Of a DNA stretch of 64,000 nt, positions 32,814 through 42,084 are shown piece by piece (within the stretch, counting starts at the first letter, position 1; each line of letters starts with the position of its first letter). Under the pieces are notes generated by a model. The model was not told where the DNA came from and searched no databases. It saw nothing but the letters and a program-made list of their open reading frames with translations. The translations under genes were made by a program, and so were the position numbers. The stretch covers positions 36,599-100,598 of the forward strand of contig JAXMAC010000002.1 of NCBI GenBank assembly GCA_046350595.1, read 5' to 3'. The stretch comes from JAHFOW01 sp046350595. Lineage in GTDB: Bacteria > Planctomycetota > Brocadiia > Brocadiales > Brocadiaceae.

Positions 32814-34298
32814 TTAACGTTTCCAGGTAATAGGCAAAAATATGAGTATTAAGCCATAAATTTCTAATCTGCCAAGGAGCATACAAAAACTCAGTACCCA
32901 CTTGCCTGCATACGCAACATCTGCAAAATTAGCCATCGGACCGACCTTTGCCAGGCCCGGCCCGCAGTTTGCCATGCATGTTGCCACAGCGGAAAAGGCG
33001 GTGATAATATCAATATCTAAAGCCATCAATGCGAGAGAACATACACCAAAGAAGCCTAAATATACGACAAAAAACACGGAACTTTCTGTAATTATTTCTT
33101 CATTTACAGATTCGCCATTCAGCTTGACATGCTTTACCATGCGAGGTCTTAATATCTTGCCAAACTCACGCATGCTTGATTTTAGCAACAGTAATATCCT
33201 TACACATTTGATAGCGCCTCCGGTCGACCCTGCGCATGCGCCAATAAACATGAGCAAAACCAGCAGGAACCGGCAGGAATTAGGCCACAAATCAAAATCA
33301 GCGCTGGCATGCCCTGTTGTTGATGATGCTGTTATTACCTGGAAAAAGGCATATCGAAAACAATTTCCTAAATCATTATACGAAACACCTTTTATTCCAC
33401 CCGTAAATAGTTCCGGATGGCTAAAATACAGGGTTAACGCGGTATATACAATTGCCATCAAGATCAAACCCGCAAAAAATTTGAATTCCGAGTTTCTCTG
33501 TATTTTTTTGAATTCTTTTCGAAAGCACTGATAATAAAGCGAGAAATTACAGCCGCAAATAAACATGAAAGTAGCGACCACAATTTCCATGTAGAGGCTG
33601 TTATAGTATGCAATACTTGTATTTTTTGTTGAAAAACCGGCGGTTGATACCGTACTGAAGCAATGGCATATTGCATCAAAAATTGGCATACCTCCACAAA
33701 AGAGCATGAGTATCATAGAGGCCGTTAGAATAAGATATATAATCCAGAGGAGTTTTGCTGTCTCACCAATCCTGGGTTTCAATCTATCCGCCGTAGGACC
33801 ACTCACCTCTGCGCTAAAAAGCTGATAACCACTGATACCCATTGCGGGAAGCAGCGCAACAAAGATGACGATAATTCCCATACCTCCCAACCACGCCGTA
33901 AACGCCCGCCAGAAAAGGATGCTGCGCGGCAGCACCTCGACGTCTTTGAAAATTGAAGACCCGGTTGTGGTAAAACCACTGGTTGTTTCAAAGATTGCAT
34001 CACAGTAGGTGGTACATACGCCGGAAAACCAATAAGGAAGGGCGCCCAGAAAGATACAGATAACCCAACTGAACGTCACAATAGCAATACTGTCCCGAAT
34101 GGCAAGGTCGCGTTCCCCCTTCCTTAAAAATGCCTTACTTAAACCACCCAGAATGCCGGTAATGATAATTGTGTAAATGAACCCCCACATGGCAAAATCG
34201 TCCTTATAATAAGCGGCCACGCCAAGGGGAACAAGGAGGATACCTGCCAGCATGAGCACAAGATTACCAACGGTATACAAGACAAGAAGGATATTCAT
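32814..34298 (-). CDS. trkH: Potassium uptake membrane subunit TrkH
   Basis: A 494-residue K+-translocating subunit in the inner membrane, built of four pore-loop repeats. The selectivity-filter segments are visible: TTSGFTTTGSSIF (about 104), FSTVSTAGFST (about 212), ASSTTGHASAD (about 326) and a fourth around ATCMANCGPGLAKVGPM (about 450), each with the conserved Gly. It works with the TrkA NAD-binding regulator encoded immediately upstream (67-bp gap) on the same strand, so trkA-trkH form one unit. The two tRNA genes follow downstream. Confidence 0.95.
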   Translation of the reverse strand: MNILLVLYTVGNLVLMLAGILLVPLGVAAYYKDDFAMWGFIYTIIITGILGGLSKAFLRKGERDLAIRDSIAIVTFSWVICIFLGALPYWFSGVCTTYCDAIFETTSGFTTTGSSIFKDVEVLPRSILFWRAFTAWLGGMGIIVIFVALLPAMGISGYQLFSAEVSGPTADRLKPRIGETAKLLWIIYLILTASMILMLFCGGMPIFDAICHCFSTVSTAGFSTKNTSIAYYNSLYMEIVVATFMFICGCNFSLYYQCFRKEFKKIQRNSEFKFFAGLILMAIVYTALTLYFSHPELFTGGIKGVSYNDLGNCFRYAFFQVITASSTTGHASADFDLWPNSCRFLLVLLMFIGACAGSTGGAIKCVRILLLLKSSMREFGKILRPRMVKHVKLNGESVNEEIITESSVFFVVYLGFFGVCSLALMALDIDIITAFSAVATCMANCGPGLAKVGPMANFADVAYAGKWVLSFCMLLGRLEIYGLILIFLPITWKR

Positions 34299-34365
34299 AT
34301 AATCTGTGGATACAATTTAATAAATACTGTTAGAGTCATTATGGTGATATGCACGCGAGGACTGT

Positions 34366-35721
34366 TCAAATCTTTTTGAAACCAAAAAGGGACTGAACCT
34401 TTTCGATGGCATTCGGAAGGGCAAAGACTATAACACTCTCACCGGGATAGACAACTGTACTTCCTGTCGGTATCTGCATCATTCCATCACGTACAATGGA
34501 GCCAAGAATAGAACCGGGAGGAAAGGAGATGTCCCTGAGTGGTTTATTGACTATTTTTGAATTTTCCTCTGCTATTAATTCCATAGCCTCGGCTTCGCTA
34601 TTTTGAAATTTTACAACCGACAGAGTGCGTCCGCGCCGAATATGTTGCAGAATAGAACCCACAGTAATCAGCCTCGGATTGATTACAATATCCATACCGA
34701 GTGAATTAATAATGGGCACAAACGCAGGGTCTACAGCAAGGACAATTGCTTTCTTTGTGCCAAGCCTCTTTGCCAACAGAGAAGAAAGGATATTGGACTG
34801 CTCATTTTCTGACATAGCAACAAAAAAGTCCGCAATATCAATAGATGCTTCTTTCAGAAGATCAATATCAAGGGCGCTTCCCTGAAGCACGACCGTTTTA
34901 TCAAGAACAGTTGCAGCTTGTTGTGTTTTTTCTCTATCAGGCTCAATTATCGTAACACCGACCTTTTGTTCTTCCAGTTTCTTTGCAAGTTCAAGACTCG
35001 CACGGTTGACGCCATAAAGAATAACCTTTTCCACCTCATCCGCCCGTCGGTTAACCATCGGAAGAAAATAAGGCAACGCCCCCCTCGCTACGAGTACGAA
35101 AATATTATCGTGAGGCATTAATTTGGTTTCTCCCGTCGGAATAACCATCTCTTCGCTGCGCTGGATGGCAACAATAAGAAAAGAATCGGATGCCCCGACC
35201 TCCTTGAGTTCCGAAAGTTTTTTTCCAACGATAGGCGCATCGGCAGGCACGTTAAAACCCCTTAAGAGTATATCCCCCTCAGTAAAATCAGCCACATAAA
35301 TAGCTCCGGGAGTGCCTATTATATTAAGGATAGAGTTAATGGTAATTGTTTCTGGATTTACCACATGATCAATGTGGAATCCATTCTGATGCAAGACCGC
35401 CAGATCACCAGAAAACTCCGGATTTCTTAGCCTGGCAATCTTGGTTTTTACGTTATAACTATGAGAGAGCATACATACCACTATATTAATCTCGTCACTA
35501 TTCGTAACTGCCAGTACGAGATCGGCTTTTTTTATTCCGGCCTCTTGGAGTACAGAAGGCGAGCTTGCGCTTCCTGACACAACGAAGACATCCAATTTTT
35601 CAGCAATCCGCCGTACGAGTTCCATATCTCTTTCGACTACAGAGATATCGTGTCCTTCTTTTGATAACTGTTTTGCCAAATTAAATCCCACTGCGCCCGC
35701 ACCGACAATAACAATTTTCAT
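34366..35721 (-). CDS. trkA: Trk potassium uptake regulator TrkA
   Basis: A 451-residue cytoplasmic gating subunit of the Trk K+ channel. It has two RCK_N/RCK_C repeats. The first Rossmann fold starts at KIVIVGAGAVGFNLAK with acidic ribose binder VVERD near 31. The second starts near 232 with VILYGVNRASLELAK, which has lost the clean GxGxxG, and each is followed by a C-terminal beta domain (ITINSILNIIGTPGA; VVYPGESVIVFALP). NAD(H)/ATP binding to the first repeat is expected from the family. It is 26 bp upstream of the HEAT-repeat gene's stop and 67 bp from trkH, in a three-gene run on the minus strand. Confidence 0.95.
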   Translation of the reverse strand: MKIVIVGAGAVGFNLAKQLSKEGHDISVVERDMELVRRIAEKLDVFVVSGSASSPSVLQEAGIKKADLVLAVTNSDEINIVVCMLSHSYNVKTKIARLRNPEFSGDLAVLHQNGFHIDHVVNPETITINSILNIIGTPGAIYVADFTEGDILLRGFNVPADAPIVGKKLSELKEVGASDSFLIVAIQRSEEMVIPTGETKLMPHDNIFVLVARGALPYFLPMVNRRADEVEKVILYGVNRASLELAKKLEEQKVGVTIIEPDREKTQQAATVLDKTVVLQGSALDIDLLKEASIDIADFFVAMSENEQSNILSSLLAKRLGTKKAIVLAVDPAFVPIINSLGMDIVINPRLITVGSILQHIRRGRTLSVVKFQNSEAEAMELIAEENSKIVNKPLRDISFPPGSILGSIVRDGMMQIPTGSTVVYPGESVIVFALPNAIEKVQSLFGFKKI

Positions 35722-35747
35722 GCCCTTTATAAATCCCTCACCTGTAA

Positions 35748-37874
35748 TTATTTTTTATCATCAATGCCTGCAGTATGATCCAATTCTGCATTATGGCTTA
35801 CCGCTTTTGGGTTAGTTAATTCTGCCAGGCATCGTTCGTATAATCTCTGAAAACCCTGTTTGAATTCTTCTCCACCGAAATTAGGATCTTCTGTCCTGAA
35901 ACTATCGAGAAGACTTTTCACATTTTCACACTTTCCCTGTTCAAACAGAGCATTGGCAATATCCAAACGACTTTGCCAGCATATTGGGCCATTTTGAGGC
36001 GTCTCTCTCATCCAATTTATACACCATTCCAGGGCATGGTCATATTGTTTCATCTCTTTTAGGCACTGAATGAGTTCAGTCTTTATTGTATTGTCGCTCG
36101 AAAACCGCTTTACCAGTTCCTCATAAAGAACTATTGCCTTTTGCCAATCTTTGAGGGCAAAGAGCGTCTTTGCCAGTTTTACCCTTGTCTGCGCAATCTT
36201 TTCCTGGAGTTCCGGCTGTTTTGAATATTCCGAAAGCTGCCTCTCAAAAACTATCTCTGCCCTTTCATAGTCCTTATTGGTATAAAAGATATTCGCTACG
36301 GTATCCATAATATCAAAATCTGCAAGCTTGATATTAACCAGGGATTCTGCGGCTTGCTCTGCCACCCGCTTATCCACATCCTGAAGCGCCTTTATCAATG
36401 CTTCTACAGATTTTTGATTTCCCATTTGCCTTAATGCTGTCACCGCAGATTCACGAACCCGCGCGCTGGTATCAGAAAGGAGTTTTACAAGGGAATCAAC
36501 GCTCGACAGGTCGCCAATTTTTCCCAAACTATCAGCAGCATACCAGCGTACACGCTCCTGCTCGTCATTCAGGGCTGCGATCAGAGGCACAACAGAACGG
36601 TTATCACGAATTTTCCCAAGCGCAGCCGCCGTACACTCTCTTATTTGTGATTCCTTATGGGTTAATAAACTGACCAGGGATTCCACTGCACGTGAATCCC
36701 CAATTTGACCAAGCGATTCTATAATTGCACACACAATAGACAAATTGGTATTATTTTGTAGCGATGAGATAAGAGACTCTTCCGCCTCAGATTTTCCCAG
36801 CTTACCCAGCGCCCTGGCAGCCTTCTCTCTCACGATAAGACTTTCATCGTCAAGAGTACCGATCAACGGTCTGATTGCCCTCTCATCACCTATCTCGCCA
36901 AGGGTCTGAACCACTTCAATCCGTACCTCCTCCCGTTCATCCGAAATTGCACTGATTAAGACATCAACGATAGCGGGGTCTTTCATCTTTGCTAATTCTT
37001 TTGCAGCAAATATTCTTACATCTGGATATTCACTCTTCATGGCTTCGATGAATGGCTTTGGATCCGTCTTGTCCGTCCAAATTTCAAGGAGTTTGATAGA
37101 TTTTTGCGCTAATTCAAGTTTTAATTGTTCGTTTTTTACCTCTAATTGTTTAGTATTTTCTTCCTCTTTTAATACAATATCTTCAAGCCACTGTTCGCGT
37201 GTCTTTGCTTTGTTGCGAATCCACCACTCCTTCCACCATGCAGAATCATTGCCGTTCTTCTGTTTTGTAATCTTTTCTAATGATTTCATGGCAACTTCTC
37301 TTACCCCCCGGTCGTCTATCGCAAGAATTTTAATCAGGGAGTCAACAACCTCCCTCTCATTGGTATTACCCATAGCCTTTGCCAATAACATTTTAGAGTT
37401 AAGAGACCGCTTGGGTTCCAATACCGACTCCGATATCTTCTTGAGAGCTGTTGTTGTTCGCAACATTCCTAATGCCCCCGCAGCGGCATTCTGTATTGGA
37501 ACCGAGTCATTATCGAGCAAATCAATTAAAACATTTGTTGCGCGGTCGTCCCTTGCAAATCCAAACGCTTTTATAACTGAAATCCTGACGTCTTCCCGCT
37601 CCCTGTCATTCTTGAGTATAGTTATAAGGGGTTCCTGGGCTTCCAGGAGATTTAATCCCAGTAAAGAAACTGCTGCAGAACTCCGTATTGCGGAGTCAAA
37701 GGAATGAAGTTGTTCTGTCCATTCATCTACTTTACGACGAAATTCTGCATCTGGCTTCGGTTCCACCTTTTCAATCACAATTTTTCCACGGATAGATGAA
37801 CACCCTATCATACCGGAAAAACCTGCTGAAAGAAGGAGCGACAGGCACAGCGTTATTTTAATGTGATTTTGCAT
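35748..37874 (-). CDS. HEAT-repeat/TPR lipoprotein
   Basis: About 708 residues from the ATG at 37874 (MQNHIKITL). An ATG three codons earlier is the alternative start. The N-terminus is a lipoprotein signal ending in the lipobox SGMIGCSS, with Cys near residue 25 and Ser after it. Most of the protein is HEAT or PBS-lyase-type repeats of about 31 residues: VDVLISAISDEREEVRIEVV, AIRPLIGTLDDESLIVREKA, AVESLVSLLTHKESQIRECT and so on, with two groups separated by a charged helical segment (residues 225-270). The last 170 residues look like TPR helices (AEIVFERQLSEYSKQPELQE). It forms a scaffold on the membrane with unknown partner. It is first in a run with trkA and trkH, an association I cannot explain. 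Confidence 0.82.
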   Translation of the reverse strand: MQNHIKITLCLSLLLSAGFSGMIGCSSIRGKIVIEKVEPKPDAEFRRKVDEWTEQLHSFDSAIRSSAAVSLLGLNLLEAQEPLITILKNDREREDVRISVIKAFGFARDDRATNVLIDLLDNDSVPIQNAAAGALGMLRTTTALKKISESVLEPKRSLNSKMLLAKAMGNTNEREVVDSLIKILAIDDRGVREVAMKSLEKITKQKNGNDSAWWKEWWIRNKAKTREQWLEDIVLKEEENTKQLEVKNEQLKLELAQKSIKLLEIWTDKTDPKPFIEAMKSEYPDVRIFAAKELAKMKDPAIVDVLISAISDEREEVRIEVVQTLGEIGDERAIRPLIGTLDDESLIVREKAARALGKLGKSEAEESLISSLQNNTNLSIVCAIIESLGQIGDSRAVESLVSLLTHKESQIRECTAAALGKIRDNRSVVPLIAALNDEQERVRWYAADSLGKIGDLSSVDSLVKLLSDTSARVRESAVTALRQMGNQKSVEALIKALQDVDKRVAEQAAESLVNIKLADFDIMDTVANIFYTNKDYERAEIVFERQLSEYSKQPELQEKIAQTRVKLAKTLFALKDWQKAIVLYEELVKRFSSDNTIKTELIQCLKEMKQYDHALEWCINWMRETPQNGPICWQSRLDIANALFEQGKCENVKSLLDSFRTEDPNFGGEEFKQGFQRLYERCLAELTNPKAVSHNAELDHTAGIDDKK

Positions 37875-38176
37875 AAATAGCATAATATATAATTTATTTG
37901 TACGCCCAAAACATTCACTTACCAGTAATAGTTGTATGAAATTAAGAAAGTATGTGGCGAGAGTGTTATATTGTTATATAGTTGGGATATAAATGTTAGC
38001 AAATTCTCTTTCACAGGTCAATATAAAAGATGATTCAATAATTCGTTAAACTCTTCAAATGAATTTTTCTTCAAAGACTTTCTCTATTAAATGTTGAACA
38101 CTGTCAATAAAATTGCTATGATTTCCAATTATTTTTGTTATCTGGTTAGTTTTGTATGCCTGAGGAGAATTATTAA

Positions 38177-38857
38177 ATGCGGGGAAAACTGATTGTTATT
38201 ACCGGTATTGATGGCAGTGGAAAGACGGTGCAAACAAAGCTTCTTTGTGCGCATTTATTAAAAGAAGGGTACCCGGCAGTTGTTACTGATTTTCCTCAGT
38301 ATGGTAAAACTTTTTTTGCGGACATGGTTACCAGATACCTTACGGGTGAATTTGGAAGTGCAAACACAGTTAGTCCATATCTTGCTGCGCTTCTCTATGC
38401 AGGCGACCGATGGGAATGTAAGGAGCAAATTGAAACATGGCTCAACGAAGGGAAGATTATTGTCTCAAACCGTTATGTATGTGATAACAAGGCCCATCAG
38501 GGAGGAAAACTGAGTTCTTCCCGGGAGAGAGAAAAGTTCTTTCCGTGGTTAGATACGTTAGAACACCATATCTTCCGCATCCCCCGCTCAGATCTGAACA
38601 TTTTATTATATGTACCGGCAGATATCGCCTACAAACTTATCGAAAGAAAGGAGCAACGGGCATATCTCGGCGCCGAAAAAAAGGATATTCACGAAAAGGA
38701 CATAAGCCACCTAAAAAACTCGCAACAAACTTTTTTGGATATTGCAAAGAAGGAAAAAGGCTGGGTGATTATCAATTGCACACAAAACAACGCATTGCTG
38801 CCAGAACAGGTAATCGCTGGTAAGGTGTGGGAAGCAATTCAAAATATCATCGGGTGA
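38177..38857 (+). CDS. tmk: Thymidylate kinase
   Basis: A 226-residue cytoplasmic dTMP kinase, making dTDP for DNA synthesis. The P-loop is GIDGSGKT at residues 10-17. DFPQYGKTFF near 39 takes the place of the DRx-type substrate loop, SNRYVCDNKAHQGGK near 97 provides the DR(Y)-type motif and the lid-side residues, and RKEQRAYLGAEKKDIHEKD near 158 is the lid. The length is slightly above the common 205-215 residues, and the P-loop GSGKT lacks the extra Arg of eukaryotic types. It has its own upstream gap (37875-38176), in which I see no other gene. The stop codon lies inside the stem of a terminator hairpin. Confidence 0.92.
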   Translation: MRGKLIVITGIDGSGKTVQTKLLCAHLLKEGYPAVVTDFPQYGKTFFADMVTRYLTGEFGSANTVSPYLAALLYAGDRWECKEQIETWLNEGKIIVSNRYVCDNKAHQGGKLSSSREREKFFPWLDTLEHHIFRIPRSDLNILLYVPADIAYKLIERKEQRAYLGAEKKDIHEKDISHLKNSQQTFLDIAKKEKGWVIINCTQNNALLPEQVIAGKVWEAIQNIIG

Positions 38858-38890
38858 AAGAGTACTATCTATTTCACCTGTTTTGTCTTT
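38853..38890 (+). terminator. Rho-independent terminator of tmk
   Basis: The arms GGTGAAA and TTTCACC enclose about 13 nt and are followed by TGTTTTGTCTTT. The stop codon of tmk is part of the first arm. Confidence 0.7.
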
Positions 38891-38922
38891 AATTACGCCT
38901 TACTTCTTTTGACATTTTTGAG

Positions 38923-39156
38923 TTATTTATCATAGCTTACACATTGCTTGCCGTGTAAATTGTCACGGAGTTTCAACAACAACCGTTTTGCAAGAAGCGA
39001 TTTGTAAACTTCACACTCCACAAAATTCATGATGCAATATTTTATTGTTCCCTCCACAAAAATACTGTCTATTTCCTCAACGCAGTAACAATCATTTCCT
39101 GGTTTCCTCATAAACGGACACCGTCTTTTTAAAGAATTTCGTATGTTTCTTCTCAT
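38923..39156 (-). CDS. Small Cys-rich protein, copy 1
   Basis: A 77-residue protein with the pattern CPFMRKPGNDCYCV, then SIFVEGTIKYC, then NFVECEVYKS. It has six or seven cysteines in total, spaced so as to bind a metal cluster or zinc. A clear paralogue is encoded at 39515-39712 with the same cysteine spacing. The first 12 residues are basic. The ATG at 39156 has a modest Shine-Dalgarno (AAGGCGG). I know related short CPxx...CYC...YC...C(E/P)IY proteins from PilZ/two-component neighbourhoods, but no biochemical role. It stands at the end of a minus-strand group of small signalling-related genes. Confidence 0.65.
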   Translation of the reverse strand: MRRNIRNSLKRRCPFMRKPGNDCYCVEEIDSIFVEGTIKYCIMNFVECEVYKSLLAKRLLLKLRDNLHGKQCVSYDK

Positions 39157-39294
39157 TGTACACCGCCTTATCTTTTCAAAAGGTTAATGAATTATTGACC
39201 GGTAAACAACCCCCTCCCCAGGATGGGAAGGTTCGGGGGGAAGGAGAGGGGGTGTTTGACCTGCAGACAATTACAGTCTACACCTTATAGTATT

Positions 39295-39510
39295 ACTCTG
39301 TAAAAACTTCTTTTTTTTGTAAGTTTTTCGGTCACATGTACTTCTTATCGGGAGGTGAAGTTTGTTTATGAGGGAAAGATTGCTTCGCTCCGCTCGCAAT
39401 GACAACGTGCTGTGTACCATCAAAGAGCATAGTAAGTGTTATTGCGAGGGTCTTTTCCGAAGCAATCTCCCCTTTTCATAAAGAAGAATTGGTTGCGGCG
39501 TAGTTGCGCT
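39295..39510 (+). repeat. Dispersed element copy C (full length)
   Basis: Full-length copy of the 227-bp element in the same orientation as copy A. It has slightly shortened length and the same ends TATAGTATTACTCTGTAAAA and GGTTGCGGCGTAGTTGCGCT. It separates the two Cys-rich paralogues and ends 4 bp from the stop codon of copy 2. Confidence 0.9.
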
Positions 39511-39514
39511 ATGT

Positions 39515-39712
39515 TTATCTGCCCCTTATGCACGAACACGACTTGTATATTTCACATTCATGGAAATTTCTACCACAGTAATAAAGTATTCCATTCACAC
39601 TTCCACTATCCAATTTTACACAGTAACACTGGTCAGTTGGTGGTTTTTTTAAGTAAGGACATAGCCTCATTGCAGAATTCACATTCATTTCTTCTTCCAT
39701 TATCGTCACCAT
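39515..39712 (-). CDS. Small Cys-rich protein, copy 2
   Basis: Paralogue of the 38923-39156 protein, about 65 residues. It shares CPYLKKPPTDQCYCV, the Ser-x-Val-x-Gly turn, YYCGRNFHECEIYKS and a C-terminal CSC. Start candidates are the ATG at 39712 and a later ATG (MNVNSAMRLCP) preceded by the purine-rich GGAAGAAGAA; a GTG at 39721 is also possible. Its 3' end touches repeat copy C, so a longer C-terminus may have been lost relative to copy 1, which is 12 residues longer after the YKS motif. Function unknown. Confidence 0.6.
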   Translation of the reverse strand: MVTIMEEEMNVNSAMRLCPYLKKPPTDQCYCVKLDSGSVNGILYYCGRNFHECEIYKSCSCIRGR

Positions 39713-39732
39713 GGCAATCACTCGTTATTTAT

Positions 39733-40035
39733 TTATCTTACGGACAACGGAACGTTTGCCAGGCTGAAGCTTCGAGCCTGTTCAATAAATTGTCTCCCAA
39801 GATCAATAGCCGCCTCATATTCAGACTTTTTAAAACACTTCTGGCATTCAACATAATTATCATTTTGTCGTAAATTAGGTAATACACCGCTTTTATCTAC
39901 ACACATCCCCGTCTCTTGCGATTGTTTAATGACCTGAAAATTGCTGGTAAATATTTTGAATTTTTCCACATTGCCACAGTATGAACATACAAAGAATTTA
40001 TTTGTTCTCATTTTTCCCTTATCTCCCATTATCAA
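39733..40035 (-). CDS. Small zinc-ribbon-like protein, unknown
   Basis: A 100-residue protein with two Cys pairs: CSYCGNVEKF near 17 and VECQKCFKKS near 65. The pairs are spaced to make one zinc ribbon, joined by a loop with another Cys. The C-terminus is a short helix (AAIDLGRQFIEQARSF). No family recognised. The start may be ATG 40035 or an internal ATG two or eight codons later. It lies between the second Cys-rich gene (12-bp gap) and the DUF2325 gene (32-bp gap) on the same strand, so the four small genes probably form one transcript. Confidence 0.55.
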   Translation of the reverse strand: MIMGDKGKMRTNKFFVCSYCGNVEKFKIFTSNFQVIKQSQETGMCVDKSGVLPNLRQNDNYVECQKCFKKSEYEAAIDLGRQFIEQARSFSLANVPLSVR

Positions 40036-40066
40036 TATCTATCCATAAAACTTCCGCATATTTTAT

Positions 40067-40378
40067 TTATGACAATTGTAGTCCTACTTTATGAAGTAAT
40101 GTTTGACTTTCCTTCATTTTTCTATAAATAGATGACCATGACCTTTTCGCATAGACAACCGGTATCCTCCGGTTAAAGGCAAATTTTTTTATTTTATTCG
40201 CAAGGTTATGATTTACATAATCGTACAGCACAATGATAAAATCAACGCTTTCCGGAACGTCCCCGTTAATTTTCTGGCCGCTTCGCCCCGGAACATGGCG
40301 AATATAATCGACCCCTAATTTATCAAGCTCCCTTGGAATGTTTCCGAGATGATCTCCCCCTACAATGAGTACAAACAT
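40067..40378 (-). CDS. DUF2325-family protein
   Basis: A 103-residue Rossmann-like small protein that fits DUF2325. LIVGGDHLGNIPRELDKLGV opens the fold at residue 4, and a histidine-containing segment (IIVLYDYVNHNLANKIKKFA) follows in the middle. A conserved YAKRSWSSIYRKM lies near the end. No activity is known for the family. It precedes the zinc-ribbon gene on the same strand and follows the PAS-HD-GYP gene by 46 bp. It could be part of a small regulatory set with the Cys-rich proteins. Confidence 0.75.
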   Translation of the reverse strand: MFVLIVGGDHLGNIPRELDKLGVDYIRHVPGRSGQKINGDVPESVDFIIVLYDYVNHNLANKIKKFAFNRRIPVVYAKRSWSSIYRKMKESQTLLHKVGLQLS

Positions 40379-40423
40379 TTTTCATTATCCTTTTTCACAG
40401 AAAACCTTGCTGTACAGTTCGGA

Positions 40424-41575
40424 TCACACCCTCAACAAAACATCCTCGAATAATCTTAAATTTGAGTGCGATCCCTCCTCAAATTTAAATCCCTTTTCGC
40501 CAAACACCGTCAGGCATGCATGTACAACGTTGAAATCGTATAATATACCACGCTTTTGCGAAATTTCTTCCAGAGCCCCTTTCAAACTATACTCTGCTCT
40601 ATAAGGCCTGGAAAAAGACATCGCATCTACAACATCCGCAACACCGAGAATTTTTGATTCCAAAAGAATATCATTACCCGACAAACCTAAAGGATACCCG
40701 GAACCGTCAATCCTTTCGTGATGCTGAAAAACAACATGGGCAACCGGGAAGGGAAATCCCACTTCCTTTAATAAATCATACCCCACGCGTGAATGATTTT
40801 TCACCATACTTAACTCGTGTTCTGTGAGTTGGTCGGATTTATACAACACCTCAGTTGGTATCGATACTTTACCAATATCATGGAGTGCAGCAGCAATTGA
40901 AATTCCTTCAATCCTATCCTTTGAAAGCCCCATCTCTTCCGCTATGTTACGGGCAAGCTGAGAAACACGCCTTTGATGGCCGACGCTATAGCTATCTTTT
41001 GATTCAATTGTCAGTGCTGCAACCTGCATAACCCCTCTCAACGACTTTTGCAGCTTTATCACGCTGCGCTTATACTCTCGCTCAAGTCGTTTCCGGTTAT
41101 TGACCTCTTCCATTAACTCTTCATTCATTTCCCTCAATTTTGCCGAGTGGTCAATTACCCGCTTTTCCAAAGACCTGTTGAGTTCAACCAACCCTTCTTC
41201 GACTTGCTTACGAACGGTTATATCCCTGGCTATACCCATAACCCCTATTATGGCTCCCTTTTCATCCCGCAAGGGAAAATTTTTGTATTCACATACCACA
41301 CCCGTGGTTTTAAAATAAAGCTCGCATTGAGAGCTTTCCCCCTGTAATGTCTTTTTATACACGACATTTGCCCTCTCCAGATTCTCACCGTCAAAAAGGG
41401 GAGTAAATGGTTTCCCATAAAATTCTTCAGGCCTCTGCCCCGTAAACTTTTCAAATATTTTATTTACAAACAAAATATTTCCACTTGTGTCGTAAACATA
41501 GGTCAGGTCGGTTACCTCCGAAAACATTAACCTCATCAACTCATCATCCATAAACTTGTAAATAATTTTTGACAT
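40424..41575 (-). CDS. PAS-domain HD-GYP protein, probable cyclic-di-GMP phosphodiesterase
   Basis: About 383 residues from the ATG at 41575 (preceded by GAGGTGGA); a GTG at 41599 would add eight residues. A PAS domain fills about 15-125 (YVYDTSGNILFVNKIFEKFTG through RDITVRK), followed by a coiled linker. An HD-type phosphohydrolase domain follows, with HDIGKVSIP near 238 and HHERIDGSGYP near 292. The HHExxxGxGYP form is characteristic of HD-GYP enzymes, which degrade cyclic di-GMP. The domain is C-terminal, and after GYP only about 80 residues follow. Its PAS domain is close to one in the 1450-aa kinase at 45122-49474. It sits 73 bp after a 19-residue membrane peptide. Confidence 0.88.
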   Translation of the reverse strand: MSKIIYKFMDDELMRLMFSEVTDLTYVYDTSGNILFVNKIFEKFTGQRPEEFYGKPFTPLFDGENLERANVVYKKTLQGESSQCELYFKTTGVVCEYKNFPLRDEKGAIIGVMGIARDITVRKQVEEGLVELNRSLEKRVIDHSAKLREMNEELMEEVNNRKRLEREYKRSVIKLQKSLRGVMQVAALTIESKDSYSVGHQRRVSQLARNIAEEMGLSKDRIEGISIAAALHDIGKVSIPTEVLYKSDQLTEHELSMVKNHSRVGYDLLKEVGFPFPVAHVVFQHHERIDGSGYPLGLSGNDILLESKILGVADVVDAMSFSRPYRAEYSLKGALEEISQKRGILYDFNVVHACLTVFGEKGFKFEEGSHSNLRLFEDVLLRV

Positions 41576-41648
41576 TTCCACCTCAACATCCCTCCGCACG
41601 CATAGACAAATACTTATCCCAGAAGAAGACTTTCTCTTTTATAAAGAA

Positions 41649-41708
41649 TCATAAGAAAGCAATCAGAATAACGGAAATCAAAGCGCTGATAATTAAACAC
41701 GCATCCAT
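41649..41708 (-). CDS. 19-residue membrane peptide with strong Shine-Dalgarno
   Basis: The ATG at 41708 is preceded by AAAGGAGGTGGCAAA, one of the best Shine-Dalgarno sequences in the window with 5-7 nt spacing. The encoded peptide is MDACLIISALISVILIAFL: an acidic N-terminus then one continuous hydrophobic stretch long enough to span the membrane, ending TGA. Nothing else on this strand fills the gap. The peptide precedes the PAS-HD-GYP gene by 73 bp, so it may be co-transcribed with it. No family is known to me. That it is translated is inferred from the ribosome site and the clean membrane-like composition. Confidence 0.5.
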   Translation of the reverse strand: MDACLIISALISVILIAFL

Positions 41709-42015
41709 TTTGCCACCTCCTTTCTTCGTCACTAAAAGGTTTAATGTAAAACCATTTGACGATAAAGAACAAAACGAATGCCATGTTGGCAAGAATAGTC
41801 TGAAATAACTCATATTTATTTTTCAGAACTTAAAATAGCGGGAAAAGAATGAATCACGTATTTTTTTTAATAGGTAAGTATCATCATAGCAATGACTTAA
41901 ATTAAATATTGTGTGGATTACAGATATGGACTTTTCTAATTTTAATTCTGGTTATCACTAAAAAATACTTGCAGGGTATAATTAAAAAACCAAATTTACG
42001 TTTTATACTAAATGG

Positions 42016-42073
42016 AAAAGTGTAACATGTTACATATATGTCGAATTACACATATGTAACATGTTACACTTTT
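42016..42073. promoter_or_regulatory. 58-bp inverted repeat containing two TGTAACATGTTACA dyads
   Basis: The arms begin AAAAGTGTAACATGTTACAT on both strands, 22 bp perfect, and each arm is itself the palindrome TGTAACATGTTACA. The same dyad is at 42910-42923. It lies downstream of the 42147-42545 gene, next to a terminator hairpin, and 310 bp upstream of the 19-aa peptide start. Confidence 0.7.
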
Positions 42074-42084
42074 AAGGATTAAAT

